A stretch of 64,000 bases of DNA from CAYPHY01 sp964410625 (GTDB taxonomy: Bacteria > Chloroflexota > Anaerolineae > Promineifilales > Promineifilaceae), in assembly GCA_964410625.1 (NCBI GenBank), contig CAYPHY010000002.1:1-64000 (forward strand). Reading direction: 5' to 3'. The position numbers and the translations under genes are program-made. Shown here one piece after another: positions 8,576-17,063 of this stretch. Every line of letters starts with the position of its first letter. Position 1 is the first letter of the stretch. The notes under the pieces were generated by a model. That model saw nothing but the letters and a program-made list of their open reading frames with translations, was not told where the DNA came from and did no database searches.

Positions 8576-11500
8576 ATGAGCCAACAACAACCTTTTGCCC
8601 ACCTGCACGTTCATAGCGAGTATTCTTTATTAGACGGCCTGAGCCGGATCGATCACCTTGCCCAACGAGCGAAGGAGCTGAACCAACCCGCGCTGGCGCT
8701 GACCGACCACGGCACCATGTTTGGCACCATCCCCTTTTACAAGGCGTGTAAAAAAGCGGGGATCAAGCCGATCATCGGCCTGGAAACCTATGTCGCCTCG
8801 CGGCGGATGCAAGACAAAGACCCGCAGTTGGACAAAGATCGCCACCACATGTTGTTGCTGGCACAAAACCAGACCGGCTATCTCAATCTACTGAAGATCG
8901 CCAGTGCTTCGCAACTGGAGGGATATTACTATCGGCCGCGCATTGACCACGACTTTCTCGCCCAACATAGCGAAGGGTTGATCGTCACCACCGGCTGTAT
9001 GGCGGCCGAAATCCCCCGTGCCCTGGGCAGAGGGGACACAAAAACCGCCCACAAGCTGATGGGCCGCTATCTCGACATCTTTGGCCCCGACCGCTTCTTT
9101 ATCGAAGTACAAGAGCATAACATCCCGGAGCTGACCCAGCTCAACAAACAGATGTTTGAGATGCAAAAGCGTTACAATCTGCGCTTTTTAGCCACCAACG
9201 ACGTTCATTATACAACGGCCGAAGAAGCCGACCCCCACGACATTCTACTCTGCATCCAAACCGGCTCGACGATCAACGACGCCAAGCGGATGCGTTTCTC
9301 CGACAAGGATTACTATCTGAAGTCCTATGATGAAATGCACCGTCTCTTCGGCGACATTCCAGGGGCCTTAGACAATAGCTTGCTGATCGCCGAAATGTGT
9401 GATGTCAAGCTGGACTATCAAGGGTATCACCTGCCAGTTTTTGATGTGCCCGAAGGATACGATGCCCACGGCTATCTCCGCCATCTATGCGAAGAGGGGT
9501 TGGTCTGGCGTTATGGCAAAGAACGGGCGGCCAATGATGCCGGGCTGCGCCAACGGCTGGAACACGAGCTAAACATCATCCACGGCATGGGCTTCGATAC
9601 CTATTTCCTGATCGTCTGGGACTTGTGCCAGTTCGCTCGCCAGGCGGATATTTGGTGGAACGTGCGCGGCTCTGGGGCTGGTTCCGTCGTCGCCTACTGC
9701 CTGGGCATCACCGGCATTGACCCGCTGCCCAACAGCCTGATTTTTGAACGCTTCCTCAATCCCGACCGCGTCTCGATGCCCGATATTGATCTCGACTACC
9801 CCGATGACCGGCGGCATGAGATCGTCGAATATACGGTACGCAAATATGGGCAGGACAAGGTAGCGCAGATTATCACCTTCGGGACGCTTGGCGCACGCGC
9901 GGCCGTGCGCGATGTCGGCCGGGCGATGGACATCCCCCTGCCCCAGGTGGACGAGATCGCGCGGCTGATCCCCGCCATCCCCGGCAAGCCGGTGAAGATC
10001 AACAACGTCCTCGACAAGACCCACGAGTTCTATTCGCCCGACCTGGAAGAAAAGTATAAACGCGAGGCGCAGGTGCGAGCGTTGTTGGATAACGCTCGCC
10101 AACTGGAGGGCGTCGCCCGCCACGCCTCCTCCCACGCGGCCGGGGTGATCATCGCCGACCGGCCGTTGGTCGAGTACTTGCCCCTGCACCGGCCGACCAG
10201 TGGTGAAGTAGGGCTGGGTGGTATTCGCTCGGTGACACAATGGCCGATGGAGATCATCGAATACATTGGCCTGCTGAAAGTGGATTTCCTCGGCTTGAGC
10301 ACGCTGACGATCATGCGCCGCGCCGCGCAACTGATCGAAGAACGGCATGGGATCAAGTACACGATGGAAAACATCCCCTACGACGCCGGGCATGTGGGGC
10401 CAGACCCGACAAAGAAGCCGGAAGCGTTGTTTGAAATGCTCGGCCGTGGCGAAGTCTCCGGCGTATTCCAGGTGGAAGGGGCGGGGATGCGCCGGTTGAT
10501 GATGGAGATGAAGCCACAACGCTTCGACCACATCATCGCCGCCGTCGCCCTCTATCGCCCTGGGCCGATGGAAAACATCCCTGAATACATCCGCCGGATG
10601 CACTCAGCCCTCTTTGAAGGCAAAGACATCGCCCAATACCACACGCCGGAGCTGAAACCCATCCTCGAAGACACCTACGGCATCCTCGTCTACCAGGAGC
10701 AGATCATCCGCATTGCCGCCGAACTAGCCGGTTATGCCCCTGGTGAGGCGGATATGATCCGCAAGGCTGTCGCCAAAAAGAAGAAGGACTTGATGGAAGA
10801 ACACCAGATCAAGTTCACCAAAGGGGCGATGGCCAAGGGGTTCAGCAAGGAAGTATGCGACGCCATTTGGGGGGATATTGAGTTCTTCGCCCGCTATGGC
10901 TTTAACAAGGCACACGCGGCCGACTACGCAATGATCACCTGCCAGACGGCATTCCTCAAAGCCCACTACCCGGTCGAATACATGACGGCGATGCTCAGCG
11001 TGGAGCGCAACAACACGGAGAAGATCGCCCGCTATGTGGCCGATGCGCGAAGCATGGAGATTCAGGTCTTGCCCCCGGCGATCAGCAATGCCCACTTTGA
11101 CTTCACCATTGAAGAGGGCAGCGACGGCAGCCCGGTCATCCGCTATGGGATGGGGGCGATCAAAAATGCCGGTGAAGGGGCCGTGCAGCTGATCATCGAA
11201 GAGCGCGAAAAGGGTGGCCCTTTTACCGATCTGGTAGACTTTTGCGAACGGCTCGATCTACGCCGCGTTGGCAAACGAGCGTTGGAATCGATGGTCAAGG
11301 TGGGCGTCTTTGATGAGTGGGGGACACGACCGCAACTGCTCGACGCGCTGGACCGGATGATCGGCCACAGCGGCAACATCCACAACGCCGCCGAAGTCGG
11401 GCAACTGAGTTTGTTTGGCGGTATGGTCGGAGTAAACCTCAATGTGTCGGCCGATCTACTGCGCCCAGAAGCGCAGGCGCCACACATTGATCCGCGCCAG

Positions 11501-12646
11501 TTGCTCGATTGGGAACGGGAACTGATCGGCGTCTATCTGACCGAACACCCTCTGGAGAGTCGGCTGGCGGAGTTGCAAGAAGTGGTGACGGCGACAACGG
11601 TCGAACTGGACAACAATTGGAACACAAAGGGGGTCGTGCTGGCGGGGATGATCAGCACCCTGCGCCTGCACACCGCCAAGGGCGGCAAGGTGATGGCCTT
11701 TGGCACGCTGGAAGACCTGACCGGCAAGGTAGACCTTGTCTTTTTTCCGAAAACCTGGGCGCACTGTCGTGAGATGGTAAAGGTTGACCAGATCATGATT
11801 GTGCGCGGCACGGTGCAGGCAGACAGCGACAAAATCTCCATCCTGGTCAACAGTGCCCAAACATCTGTGACGGTCAATACCAGTGCCGAGATCAAATTTG
11901 ATTTACAAGAGCTGGCTGCGGCCGATGCGCCTCCCATGCCCGATGATGATTGGTTCTTTATGGATGAAGAGGCCCCGCCGCCACCTGCTTATGAGTTGCC
12001 ACCGCTGAAGCGTAATGGGCAAAACGGTCATCATGCGGCCGACCAGCAACAGCCGCTGACGGAATCCCCCCAGATTGCCAACCACGTAACCAACGAATCG
12101 ACTGATTGGGACGATGAGGGTTATTATTATGAAGAACCGCCCTGGGAAATGGATGATGGTGAACAACCGCTACCAGCAGCGCAAACGGCCGTGAATGGAC
12201 ACGACGCTCAAACGGGGAACGGGTCTGTGGCGGCCGAACCGGCAAGCACAGCAACCGAAATAAGACCTATGACTGAAATAACGATGACTCAGCCTGTGGC
12301 GATGATGGCCCAGGCAGATGATGAAGCGACCGAGTATGGTGTTGAGCGCCAAACGGCCGCCCGCTCTGTAACTGAATCCCCGGCTATTCGGGAGGCGGCC
12401 GACAATATCTACTATGGCAAAACACTCGTGGTTGAGATTAAGCCAGTGGGCAATTGGAAAGAGGCCTGCCGCCAATCGTTGAAGCTCGCCAGTCGCTATG
12501 AGGGCGACACCTATGTGCGCCTGCAACTGGCCGGACAGGGCATGACCATGGACTTTCCCAACCACCGCACCAACTGTAGCGCGGAGTTGATCGCCGCGCT
12601 GGAACGGCTCCCCGGCGTCATTCGCGCCTTCGAGCGACAATCCTGA
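8576..12646 (+). CDS. dnaE: DNA polymerase III subunit alpha (DnaE type)
   Basis: The replicative polymerase catalytic subunit, 1356 residues from ATG 8576 (an in-frame ATG at 8540 would add 12). Order of parts: PHP domain starting at LHVHSEYSLLDG; palm with catalytic aspartates Asp403 and Asp405 (PDIDLDYPDDRR) and Asp570 (LKVDFLGLSTL); fingers and helix-hairpin-helix region; a clear beta-clamp binding motif QLSLF starting near residue 942; then the OB fold. Unlike the usual length of about 1150, it continues through a low-complexity acidic and aromatic linker (about residues 1105-1270, with DDDWFFMDEE and EGYYYEEPPWEMDD) into an extra C-terminal domain of about 80 residues (YYGKTLVVEIKPVGNWKEA...). 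No intein or frameshift is seen. Confidence 0.97.
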   Translation: MSQQQPFAHLHVHSEYSLLDGLSRIDHLAQRAKELNQPALALTDHGTMFGTIPFYKACKKAGIKPIIGLETYVASRRMQDKDPQLDKDRHHMLLLAQNQTGYLNLLKIASASQLEGYYYRPRIDHDFLAQHSEGLIVTTGCMAAEIPRALGRGDTKTAHKLMGRYLDIFGPDRFFIEVQEHNIPELTQLNKQMFEMQKRYNLRFLATNDVHYTTAEEADPHDILLCIQTGSTINDAKRMRFSDKDYYLKSYDEMHRLFGDIPGALDNSLLIAEMCDVKLDYQGYHLPVFDVPEGYDAHGYLRHLCEEGLVWRYGKERAANDAGLRQRLEHELNIIHGMGFDTYFLIVWDLCQFARQADIWWNVRGSGAGSVVAYCLGITGIDPLPNSLIFERFLNPDRVSMPDIDLDYPDDRRHEIVEYTVRKYGQDKVAQIITFGTLGARAAVRDVGRAMDIPLPQVDEIARLIPAIPGKPVKINNVLDKTHEFYSPDLEEKYKREAQVRALLDNARQLEGVARHASSHAAGVIIADRPLVEYLPLHRPTSGEVGLGGIRSVTQWPMEIIEYIGLLKVDFLGLSTLTIMRRAAQLIEERHGIKYTMENIPYDAGHVGPDPTKKPEALFEMLGRGEVSGVFQVEGAGMRRLMMEMKPQRFDHIIAAVALYRPGPMENIPEYIRRMHSALFEGKDIAQYHTPELKPILEDTYGILVYQEQIIRIAAELAGYAPGEADMIRKAVAKKKKDLMEEHQIKFTKGAMAKGFSKEVCDAIWGDIEFFARYGFNKAHAADYAMITCQTAFLKAHYPVEYMTAMLSVERNNTEKIARYVADARSMEIQVLPPAISNAHFDFTIEEGSDGSPVIRYGMGAIKNAGEGAVQLIIEEREKGGPFTDLVDFCERLDLRRVGKRALESMVKVGVFDEWGTRPQLLDALDRMIGHSGNIHNAAEVGQLSLFGGMVGVNLNVSADLLRPEAQAPHIDPRQLLDWERELIGVYLTEHPLESRLAELQEVVTATTVELDNNWNTKGVVLAGMISTLRLHTAKGGKVMAFGTLEDLTGKVDLVFFPKTWAHCREMVKVDQIMIVRGTVQADSDKISILVNSAQTSVTVNTSAEIKFDLQELAAADAPPMPDDDWFFMDEEAPPPPAYELPPLKRNGQNGHHAADQQQPLTESPQIANHVTNESTDWDDEGYYYEEPPWEMDDGEQPLPAAQTAVNGHDAQTGNGSVAAEPASTATEIRPMTEITMTQPVAMMAQADDEATEYGVERQTAARSVTESPAIREAADNIYYGKTLVVEIKPVGNWKEACRQSLKLASRYEGDTYVRLQLAGQGMTMDFPNHRTNCSAELIAALERLPGVIRAFERQS

Positions 12647-12756
12647 TCTTGCTTAACCTCAGTTCGGAGCTAATCATTTTTGCAACGAATTAGCGCGAAA
12701 CAGGTCTTAATTGCGTAAATTCGATGTAATTCCGAACTCAGGTTTGCCTAAGAACG

Positions 12757-12790
12757 AAAAAGGCCGGAAGGATAACCTTCCGGCCTTTTT
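12757..12790. terminator. bidirectional rho-independent terminator
   Basis: A perfect 15-bp stem (12757-12771 with 12776-12790, loop ATAA) has a GC-rich core, GGCCGGAAGG, flanked by five As and five Ts. It can therefore end transcription in both directions: dnaE from the left and tRNA-Leu from the right. Confidence 0.95.
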
Positions 12791-12798
12791 GTTTTCGC

Positions 12799-12883
12799 TG
12801 GTGCCCTGGAGAGGACTCGAACCTCCACGCCCAAAGGGCATAGGCCCTCAACCTACCGCGTATGCCAATTCCGCCACCAGGGC
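12799..12883 (-). tRNA. tRNA-Leu (anticodon GAG), CCA encoded
   Basis: The reverse strand folds as a class II tRNA. The acceptor GCCCTGG pairs with CCAGGGC; the D arm is GCGGAATTGGCATACGC; the anticodon stem GTAGG/CCTAT closes the loop TTGAGGG with anticodon GAG. A long variable arm (GCCCTTTGGGC) is followed by T arm GGAGG-TTCGAGT-CCTCT, discriminator A and a genomically encoded CCA. All stems pair, with one G-T at the base of the anticodon stem. It reads codons CTC/CTT. Confidence 0.96.
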
Positions 12884-12898
12884 AATCGATACCTGTAT

Positions 12899-12904
12899 AT
12901 TATA
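12899..12904 (-). promoter_or_regulatory. -10 box of tRNA-Leu promoter
   Basis: On the reverse strand a perfect TATAAT ends 15 bases before the mature 5' end of the tRNA. The region 17 bases further upstream (TTGCGC) is only a weak -35 match, so the call rests on the -10 box and its position. Confidence 0.6.
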
Positions 12905-12931
12905 ATGGATCTGTGGCGAAGGCGCAAAGGG

Positions 12932-12991
12932 GAATGGGAGAAGGAGATTGGGAGATTGGAGACTAGGAGACTGAGAGACTGGGAGATTGGG
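12932..12991. repeat. stuttered repeat, family B (one arm)
   Basis: Runs of GGGAGATTGGAGACTAGGAG-type units about 10 bp long. Only one arm is present here. It ends immediately before the ECF41-type promoter. Confidence 0.85.
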
Positions 12992-12993
12992 TT

Positions 12994-13020
12994 TGTCACA
13001 TATAGGTAGGGTTTGTCGTC
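12994..13020 (+). promoter_or_regulatory. ECF41 sigma factor target promoter
   Basis: TGTCACA (12994-13000), a 16-base spacer and CGTC (13017-13020) match the published ECF41 promoter consensus TGTCACA-N16-CGTC in both sequence and spacing, as I recall it. It lies about 95 bases before the oxidoreductase start, and the ECF41 sigma gene is the next gene in the operon. This implies autoregulation of a two-gene unit. Confidence 0.85.
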
Positions 13021-13115
13021 ATAACTTATAGAAGGACAAAATCAAATGGATGGCTTTACGAATGAACGGGCTTTGTTGCCTGGGAATTTCTAATGGGCCA
13101 ACAAGGAGTATGACG

Positions 13116-13967
13116 ATGAAACATATATTAGTGACCGGAGGAACCGGCGCATTAGGAAGTTTATTGGTTCCGCGTTTGCTGGCGGATGGGCATCAAGTTC
13201 GGGTGATAAGCCGACGGCCGCGTCCGGCCGCTGACCGCGGCAACTACGAGTGGGCGCAGGCTGTGTTGGCGAGTGGTGAAGGGTTGGAAGCGGCCGTAAC
13301 CGAAATAGATACCATCTTTCATCTGGCCAGCACCGCGCTCCAGGGTTCCTATCAAGTAGATGTGGAAGGCACAAAGCGATTGCTAGAGGTAGCGAAGGCA
13401 GCCAATGTTTCCCACTTTATCTACATTTCTATTGTCGGCATTGACCGCATTCCGATGGGTTATTACCAGCATAAGTTGGCGGCCGAGGAAGCCATTGTCG
13501 CCTCTGGAGTCCCCTGGACGATCCTACGCGCCACACAGTTTCATACCTTGCTCGATCTCGCTTTCAGTGGGCTGGCAAAGTTGCCGGTTCTCTTTCTGCC
13601 CGCCGGATTCAAGTTTCAGCTCGTAGACCCGGCCGAAGTAGCCGTGCGGCTGGCGGCACAGACATCACAACCGCCCGCTGGTCGTTTACCAGACCTGGGC
13701 GGGCCACAAATTTTGCCTGTGGAAGAGGCGGCGCGGGCCTGGTTAAAGGCAAAAGGGGTACGACGGCCGATCATCTCGTTGCCCTGGCCGGGGAAAACGG
13801 CCGCTGCTTTTCGCGCCGGATATAATACAATACCCGACACCGCACCCAACACGGAACGTGGCAAAGTCACCTGGGCTGAATGGTTGCGTGCTAAGTATAA
13901 GCCAAACAGTATGCAACCAGGCAGGAAGCCGACAACAGGTGGTGTATTGAACACAGGGCATGAATAA
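13116..13967 (+). CDS. NmrA/SDR-like NAD(P)-binding oxidoreductase (ECF41-associated)
   Basis: A 283-residue atypical short-chain dehydrogenase/epimerase-like protein with an N-terminal Rossmann motif TGGTGALG (residues 6-13) and the downstream ISIVGID and YYQHKLAAEEAI segments, the latter carrying the Tyr-x3-Lys-like active site. Among the in-frame starts, AAGGAG at 13103-13108 is correctly spaced for the ATG at 13116; an ATG at 13110 is too close and a start at 13050 lacks a ribosome site. ECF41 sigma genes are typically linked to a carboxymuconolactone decarboxylase, oxidoreductase or epimerase (COE) gene, and this gene fits that role: it lies 24 bases upstream of the sigma gene and behind an ECF41 promoter. 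The substrate is unknown. Confidence 0.88.
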   Translation: MKHILVTGGTGALGSLLVPRLLADGHQVRVISRRPRPAADRGNYEWAQAVLASGEGLEAAVTEIDTIFHLASTALQGSYQVDVEGTKRLLEVAKAANVSHFIYISIVGIDRIPMGYYQHKLAAEEAIVASGVPWTILRATQFHTLLDLAFSGLAKLPVLFLPAGFKFQLVDPAEVAVRLAAQTSQPPAGRLPDLGGPQILPVEEAARAWLKAKGVRRPIISLPWPGKTAAAFRAGYNTIPDTAPNTERGKVTWAEWLRAKYKPNSMQPGRKPTTGGVLNTGHE

Positions 13968-13991
13968 TCGCAGACCCAGCAAGCGCATATT

Positions 13992-14867
13992 ATGGTGACG
14001 ACGGCCGACAGCTTCACGCAACATCGCCCCTTCCTCTTCGGGCTTGCCTATCGCATGACTGGAAGTGTGATGGATGCGGAAGATTTGGTGCAGGAAGCCT
14101 ATCTCCGTTGGCAATCAGTAGACGTTGATCAGGTAGACTCCCCTAAATCTTATCTGGCGGCCGTCGTCACTCGTCTCGCCATAGACTATTTGCGCTCGGC
14201 GCGAGTCCGCCGCGAGGAGTACATTGGTCCCTGGCTTCCAGAGCCACTACTTACTGCACCCGATCCCGGAGTAGACGATATGGTCGCCTTGTCCGAGTCA
14301 TTGTCAATGGCTTTCCTGGTCTTGCTAGAGACATTAACGCCTACGGAGCGAGCCGTTTTTCTGCTCCATGAGGTCTTTGCTTACGACTATCGCGAGATCG
14401 CAACCATCGTTGAAAAGAGCGAGGCCAATTGCCGCCAAATCCTGCGCCGTGCCAGACAAAAGGTGCGGGCCGGACGGCCGCGCTTCTCGGCCGTTCCCGA
14501 AGCACAAGAAGCGTTGGTCGCCCGTTTCCTCCAGGCTGTATCATCTGGGGATGTAGAAGAAATTATGCCGCTGCTGGCCGAGGATATAACGGTGTGGGCG
14601 GATGGTGGCGGCAAAGTGCAGGCTGCCAGGAAGCCGGTTCATAGCAGCCGGGCCGTCGCCCGCCATGTACTCAACATCACCCGTCTACTCCCGCCAGAAG
14701 GGTATATCATCCGTTATCACCAGGTCAATGGAGAACCGGCGATTATCACCTATATAGACGGCCGTCCTGTTTCCGTCATCGTCCTGGAGACGGATGCCTC
14801 ATTGATACGCAACATTCGTATTGTTGCAAACCCTGACAAGCTCAAGGGAATTCCCCTGCCCACATAA
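13992..14867 (+). CDS. ECF41-family RNA polymerase sigma factor with SnoaL-like C-terminal domain
   Basis: A 291-residue extracytoplasmic-function sigma factor. Region 2 (FLFGLAYRMTGSVMDAEDLVQEAYLRW) and region 4 (LTPTERAVFLLHEVFAYDYREIATIV) are clear. It carries the three ECF41 hallmarks: WLPEPL in the linker starting at Trp81, DGGGK starting at Asp204, and NPDKL starting at Asn280 in the NTF2/SnoaL-like C-terminal extension, which modulates activity in place of an anti-sigma factor. It probably forms an operon with the preceding oxidoreductase and drives the promoter at 12994-13020. The signal is unknown. Confidence 0.95.
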   Translation: MVTTADSFTQHRPFLFGLAYRMTGSVMDAEDLVQEAYLRWQSVDVDQVDSPKSYLAAVVTRLAIDYLRSARVRREEYIGPWLPEPLLTAPDPGVDDMVALSESLSMAFLVLLETLTPTERAVFLLHEVFAYDYREIATIVEKSEANCRQILRRARQKVRAGRPRFSAVPEAQEALVARFLQAVSSGDVEEIMPLLAEDITVWADGGGKVQAARKPVHSSRAVARHVLNITRLLPPEGYIIRYHQVNGEPAIITYIDGRPVSVIVLETDASLIRNIRIVANPDKLKGIPLPT

Positions 14868-14917
14868 GCCACATGAGCCACATGTGCCATATGACCTACA
14901 TGTGCCGCATGAGATAA
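14868..14917. repeat. CACATG-rich repeat (family I)
   Basis: Directly after the sigma factor stop, phrases of about 9-10 bases of the form GCCACATGAGCCACATGTGC are repeated and partly inverted. The wording is found nowhere else in the window. Confidence 0.7.
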
Positions 14918-14973
14918 CGACATCCTTAACCCTCGCCCGCTTCTCACACGATTCGCTGTATAATTCCCTCTTG

Positions 14974-15657
14974 ATGAACAGCGAAACGGAGCAATATTTT
15001 CAAGCGACTCAAGATAGTTATGACCGGGTGGCGGCCGAATATGCGGCACGAATCTACGATGAGCTGGCCCATAAGCCACTCGACCGGGAGTTATTAAGCC
15101 GCCTGGTGGCGGACGTTGGCACGCTCGGCCCCATCTGCGACCTCGGTTGTGGCCCCGGCCAGATGACCCGCTACCTCCATGACCAGGGGGCGCAAGCGGT
15201 GGGTGTTGACCTTTCGCCAGGGATGGTGGCCGAAGCGCAACGGCGCAACCCCGACATCCCCTTTTGGCCAGACAACATGCTCGGCCTGCAGGTCGCCGAT
15301 GATTCGTGGGGTGGTATTGCCGCTTTCTATTCGATCATCCACATTCCGCGCGATCAGGTGGTGGATGCATTGCGGGAGATGAGGCGGGTACTGCGGCCGA
15401 ATGGCCTGCTGCTGCTCGCTTTTCATCGCGGCACGGAAACCATCCACGCCGACGACTTTTTTGAGCTACCCGTCTCGCTGGACTTCCTCTTTTTTGAGGC
15501 GGCGGAGATGGAAGGCTATCTAAGAGCCGCCGGATTAGAAGTTGTTGAGGTCATTGAACGGCCGCCCTATCCCGATGTGGAACACCAAAGCCACCGGGTC
15601 TATATCTTCGGCCGTAAAAGAGCTGACACGAATTTCACGAATGACACGAAAGGATGA
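14974..15657 (+). CDS. class I SAM-dependent methyltransferase
   Basis: A 227-residue methyltransferase with motif I DLGCGPGQM (Asp56 onward), the acidic ribose-binding residue in VGVDLSPGM, and later strands RRVLRPNGLLLLAFHRG, all typical of the Methyltransf_11/25 group. The substrate cannot be inferred. The ATG at 14974 fits the family; the frame is open further upstream through the CACATG repeat and into the sigma gene. Its last residues (about ADTNFTNDTKG) are encoded by the left arm of a family F inverted repeat, so the natural C-terminus has probably been replaced or extended by the repeat. Confidence 0.9.
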   Translation: MNSETEQYFQATQDSYDRVAAEYAARIYDELAHKPLDRELLSRLVADVGTLGPICDLGCGPGQMTRYLHDQGAQAVGVDLSPGMVAEAQRRNPDIPFWPDNMLGLQVADDSWGGIAAFYSIIHIPRDQVVDALREMRRVLRPNGLLLLAFHRGTETIHADDFFELPVSLDFLFFEAAEMEGYLRAAGLEVVEVIERPPYPDVEHQSHRVYIFGRKRADTNFTNDTKG

Positions 15658-15690
15658 GATTTATTCGTGTTCCTTCGTGAAATTCGTGTC
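15624..15690. repeat. inverted repeat, family F (GACACGAATTTCACGAA)
   Basis: The left arm GACACGAATTTCACGAATG and the right arm CCTTCGTGAAATTCGTGTC are near-perfect reverse complements. The methyltransferase stop codon (15655-15657) lies inside the element. A half copy occurs at 51148-51180. Confidence 0.85.
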
Positions 15691-15700
15691 GAAAAAATAT

Positions 15701-16951
15701 ATGAAAAAGTTACTGATTACGCTTTTCCTACTGCCCATGCTTGTTGGGCAGATTGCTTGTGCAGGTGGCGGAACGGAGGACCCGTTGCCACCAACACCGC
15801 TTATCAGCCAGCCTTCGGCTGAAGAGCCGGTGGGAAACGCCCCCACACCAGAGGTGCTGGCTACACCGGAAGTGGTGGTGACGGCCACCTTACCCGCTCC
15901 GGCGACGGCCGCTGCCTTGCTGACTGCCACGCCCCCTCCGCTTCCCGGCGCCACGTCCCCAACGACAGCGGAAACGGCCGCCGATGTGATTGGCCCCGAT
16001 GACTTCGGGACGGATCACAACCCCTTGACTGGCGAGCAGGTCAGCGATCCGGCGGTGCTGGAACGACGGCCGATCAATGTTAAGCTCTCCAATGCCCCAG
16101 CGGTCTATACACGGCCGCAGGCTGGTCTGAACCAGGCCGATATGGTCTTTGAACACACCACCGAAGGGAGTGTGACGCGCTTCACGGCTATTTTCTATGG
16201 CAAGACACCGCCAAATGTCGGCCCGGTGCGTAGTGCGCGGTTGATTGATGTCGAACTTCCAGCGATGTACGATGCGATGCTGGCCTTCTCTGGGGCCAGC
16301 GCCGGGGTGAACCAACGGCTGAACAGCGGCGATTTCAGCGACCGCCTCTTGCGCGATGGCGAACCTGGTTTTTATCGCACTGGGGAGAATAAACCCTTTG
16401 AGCATACGCTCTACATCCGCCCTGACCAGCTTTGGCAGGCGGTAGCGGCAAAAGGGTTGAACACACGGCCGCAATTCCAGACCTTCAACGCCTTTAGCCC
16501 GACCCCACCGGCAGGCGGCACACCGGCCACGCAAATCGCTATTGATTACCAGGCGACAAAGGTGGAATGGCGTTATGATGCAGCGAGCGGCCGCTATTTG
16601 CGCTGGTCAGATGGCGAACCCCATCTGGATGCGAATACGGGGGAACAGGTGACGGCCGCCAACTTGATCCTCCTCTCCCCCTTCCACGTCCTCGACCCGA
16701 CCATCTGCGAGCAGATCAACAGCGACGGGACCTGCGCCCATCTCTCCGTGCAGATTCAATTGTGGGGGACCGGGGCGGCCTCTCTGTTCCGAGATGGACA
16801 GCGGTATGATGTAACCTGGAATAGGATCGGCCGTAACGACATGCTGACCTACACCGACAGCACAGGGAACCTCGTCCCCCTGCAAATCGGCAATAGCTGG
16901 GTGCAGCTTGTCCCTAGCTGGAGTACCAATCCAGTAAGCGTCACACCTTAA
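15701..16951 (+). CDS. DUF3048 domain lipoprotein (YerB-like)
   Basis: A 416-residue exported protein. The signal peptide KKLLITLFLLPMLVGQIACAGG probably ends in a lipoprotein cysteine, although the -3 residue (Gln) is not canonical. A Pro/Thr/Ala-rich linker (about residues 25-95) follows, then the DUF3048 region (LTGEQVSDPAVLERRPINVKLSNAP ... GPVRSARLIDVELPAMYDAMLAFSGAS). B. subtilis YerB is the best-known relative; its biochemical role is not settled. The ATG at 15701 follows the repeat and starts the signal peptide; the frame is open upstream only because it shadows the methyltransferase. Confidence 0.9.
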   Translation: MKKLLITLFLLPMLVGQIACAGGGTEDPLPPTPLISQPSAEEPVGNAPTPEVLATPEVVVTATLPAPATAAALLTATPPPLPGATSPTTAETAADVIGPDDFGTDHNPLTGEQVSDPAVLERRPINVKLSNAPAVYTRPQAGLNQADMVFEHTTEGSVTRFTAIFYGKTPPNVGPVRSARLIDVELPAMYDAMLAFSGASAGVNQRLNSGDFSDRLLRDGEPGFYRTGENKPFEHTLYIRPDQLWQAVAAKGLNTRPQFQTFNAFSPTPPAGGTPATQIAIDYQATKVEWRYDAASGRYLRWSDGEPHLDANTGEQVTAANLILLSPFHVLDPTICEQINSDGTCAHLSVQIQLWGTGAASLFRDGQRYDVTWNRIGRNDMLTYTDSTGNLVPLQIGNSWVQLVPSWSTNPVSVTP

Positions 16952-16954
16952 AGC

Positions 16955-17063
16955 GTTACGCGGATTTTCGCTGATGAGACGCGGATGAACGCTGATCTTT
17001 TCTTAAAGATAGGAAAAATCAGCGTTCATCCGCGTAACATCCGCACAAATCTGCGTCCCGCTC
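16955..17063. repeat. stuttered inverted repeat, family D
   Basis: Left-arm phrases GTTACGCGGATTTTCGCTGA and ACGCGGATGAACGCTGAT are answered on the right by ATCAGCGTTCATCCGCGTAAC and AATCTGCGTCCC around a TTTTCTTAAAGATAGGAAAA centre. It occupies the whole gap between two convergent genes and may end both transcripts. Confidence 0.85.

Noticed and set aside
9569..10603. 344-aa antisense open frame inside dnaE
   Set aside because: His/Asp/Val-rich composition is what GC-rich codon bias gives on the opposite strand; dnaE motifs occupy the same DNA.
12711..12905. 64-aa open frame across the terminator and tRNA
   Set aside because: It is read through the tRNA-Leu gene and terminator; false.
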